A stretch of 8,511 nt of DNA from Oligoflexia bacterium. Its GTDB lineage: Bacteria; Bdellovibrionota; JAFGOL01. A program made the position numbers and the translations under genes. This document shows positions 7,523-8,511 of the stretch, piece by piece. Location: assembly GCA_016926495.1 (NCBI GenBank), contig JAFGOL010000243.1, positions 1 to 8,511 on the forward strand. The letters run 5' to 3'. A model generated the notes under the pieces. That model was given only the letters and a program-made list of their open reading frames with translations, made no database searches and had not been told where the DNA came from. Each line of letters opens with the position of its first letter. Positions within the stretch are counted from its first letter, which is position 1.

Positions 7523-8511
7523 TCACACACCCGCCGCCATTAATTTAAGAACAATTACAACACAAACAACCGCGACTATGGAAAACAACGTATAAAAACC
7601 CGGAGTGCTGAGCAGTTGCTTCAGCGCCAGGTAATAGTTTCCGGCAAAAGTAAAATCGGGCCTCACGGATAATACCGCGCTTACGCGCCCGGTCATGTTT
7701 TCCGAGAAAACCGAAGCGGCTTCCGAAATACGCGCCCTGCCTTTTTTTCTATAGTAATTGTAGATGGAGTTTGTTATGTCTTTTACCTGTTCCTGCCTGA
7801 AGGAAGCGGCGACAAGCAGGACAAGCACTACGATGGAAAAATAAAAGTTATAGGGAATAAACAGTACCGAAGCAAGCAGCATCACGATAAACAGCCTGTA
7901 TTCGTAAAGGAAAACAAGGACCGACGATTCAAAAATAATGAAAAGACAGGTCAGCAGTATATAAGTTCCGAACAACAGGTAATACGCCAAAACGGCTTCC
8001 ATTTTAAAAAGCATCAGAACCGAGGGTATGACCAAAGACAGCATGTTTACAAAAATGATCCGGAAAACCTGCCTGTTAACCACCACGGATATAAGCGAAA
8101 GGATCAGCGACGCAATCACGCAGATAAAAAACCCCCTGTTCATCTGCATGAACAGGAAATAACCGGCGATAACGAAATTACTCGAGGAAAAAACAAAGGG
8201 AATGGAAAGATTGTTGGCAAACGAAGATCTGACCGAAAAAAAGACGAACGGCAATAAAAGCGCGATAAAGTATATAAAATTAATATTGTCGCGATATAAA
8301 GGAAGATATCCCGGCGACATTATCATTATTATATATTCAAATAAAAAAACGGCAATCACCGCGAACACGATACGCAAAAAACGCGAAAACCTGTCAAAAA
8401 CAAGGACATATAAAGCCGAGGCGCAAAGAAGCAAAAAAAACTCCCACGGGAAATTCCAGAATATCCTCAAACAGATCAGCGAATAATAAACGAAAACGGT
8501 TATAAGTTTAT
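7523..8511 (-). CDS. Polytopic membrane protein, N-terminus beyond the window
   Basis: The frame is open from the edge (first full codon 8509-8507) to TGA at 7523, giving 328 visible residues. A TTG at 8470 has no ribosome site and lies within hydrophobic sequence that continues upstream (FVYYSLICL), so the true start is probably outside. About eight membrane helices (to about residue 236) are followed by a polar, partly amphipathic stretch (about 238-300, including YNYYRKKGRARISE) and a last helix (about 303-324). That order, membrane bundle then long amphipathic part then terminal helix, recalls the C-terminus of NuoL or HyfB, but I see no diagnostic motif: no clear helix-5 Glu or K-R-L-L-A-Y-S-S. 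Adjacency to two antiporter-like genes makes membership in the same membrane complex likely. Function is unassigned. Confidence 0.6.
   Translation of the reverse strand, partial: KLITVFVYYSLICLRIFWNFPWEFFLLLCASALYVLVFDRFSRFLRIVFAVIAVFLFEYIIMIMSPGYLPLYRDNINFIYFIALLLPFVFFSVRSSFANNLSIPFVFSSSNFVIAGYFLFMQMNRGFFICVIASLILSLISVVVNRQVFRIIFVNMLSLVIPSVLMLFKMEAVLAYYLLFGTYILLTCLFIIFESSVLVFLYEYRLFIVMLLASVLFIPYNFYFSIVVLVLLVAASFRQEQVKDITNSIYNYYRKKGRARISEAASVFSENMTGRVSAVLSVRPDFTFAGNYYLALKQLLSTPGFYTLFSIVAVVCVVIVLKLMAAGV

Noticed and set aside
7528..7530. GTG start for the 306-aa membrane protein
   Set aside because: The ATG at 7521 gives a one-base gap as at the next junction; GTG adds only three residues and overlaps the upstream gene.
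8468..8470. TTG as start of the first membrane protein
   Set aside because: The frame stays open to the window edge with hydrophobic codons before the TTG, and no ribosome site precedes it; the gene is more likely cut by the window.

Overview
All recognisable genes lie on the minus strand and read from position 8511 down to 1. They overlap or sit within a base or two of each other, apart from one decayed stretch near 2060-2540, so most of the window looks like a single transcription unit or two abutting ones. The coding style (standard code, moderate GC, many ATGA or TGA-N-ATG junctions), a D-Ala-D-Ala ligase and a membrane-anchored TPR protein with an extracytoplasmic domain point to a peptidoglycan-making bacterium, probably Gram-negative. 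I cannot assign a phylum. The divergence of the membrane proteins would fit a poorly sampled lineage.

8511-5436: three consecutive polytopic membrane proteins. The first is cut by the window edge: its frame stays open to 8509, so its start lies outside. The second (306 aa) and third (387 aa) have no obvious orthologue by eye. Both carry the spacing and charged residues of the antiporter-like subunits of complex I, Mrp antiporters and group 4 hydrogenases (NuoL/M/N, MrpA/D): a membrane Glu, a Lys or Arg before a Pro-Leu break, and a later 'KRLLAYSS'-like helix start. This looks like part of a reduced, fast-evolving ion-translocating module, but no redox or hydrogenase subunit is in view.

5458-2537: a 973-residue protein with an N-terminal GYF_2-like domain, an acidic linker with three regularly spaced Thr motifs, one membrane helix and a long TPR superhelix. 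It overlaps the preceding membrane gene by 23 bases and may be a scaffold for the membrane module or for envelope assembly.

2540-2062: a weak hairpin plus T-run after the TPR gene, then an AT-rich remnant of a response-regulator receiver domain with no good start, no phospho-acceptor Asp and apparently missing secondary-structure elements.

2069-19: two well-conserved enzymes, translationally coupled: glutamate formimidoyltransferase (ftcD, transferase domain only) and D-alanine--D-alanine ligase (ddl). Positions 1-18 hold nothing I can name.
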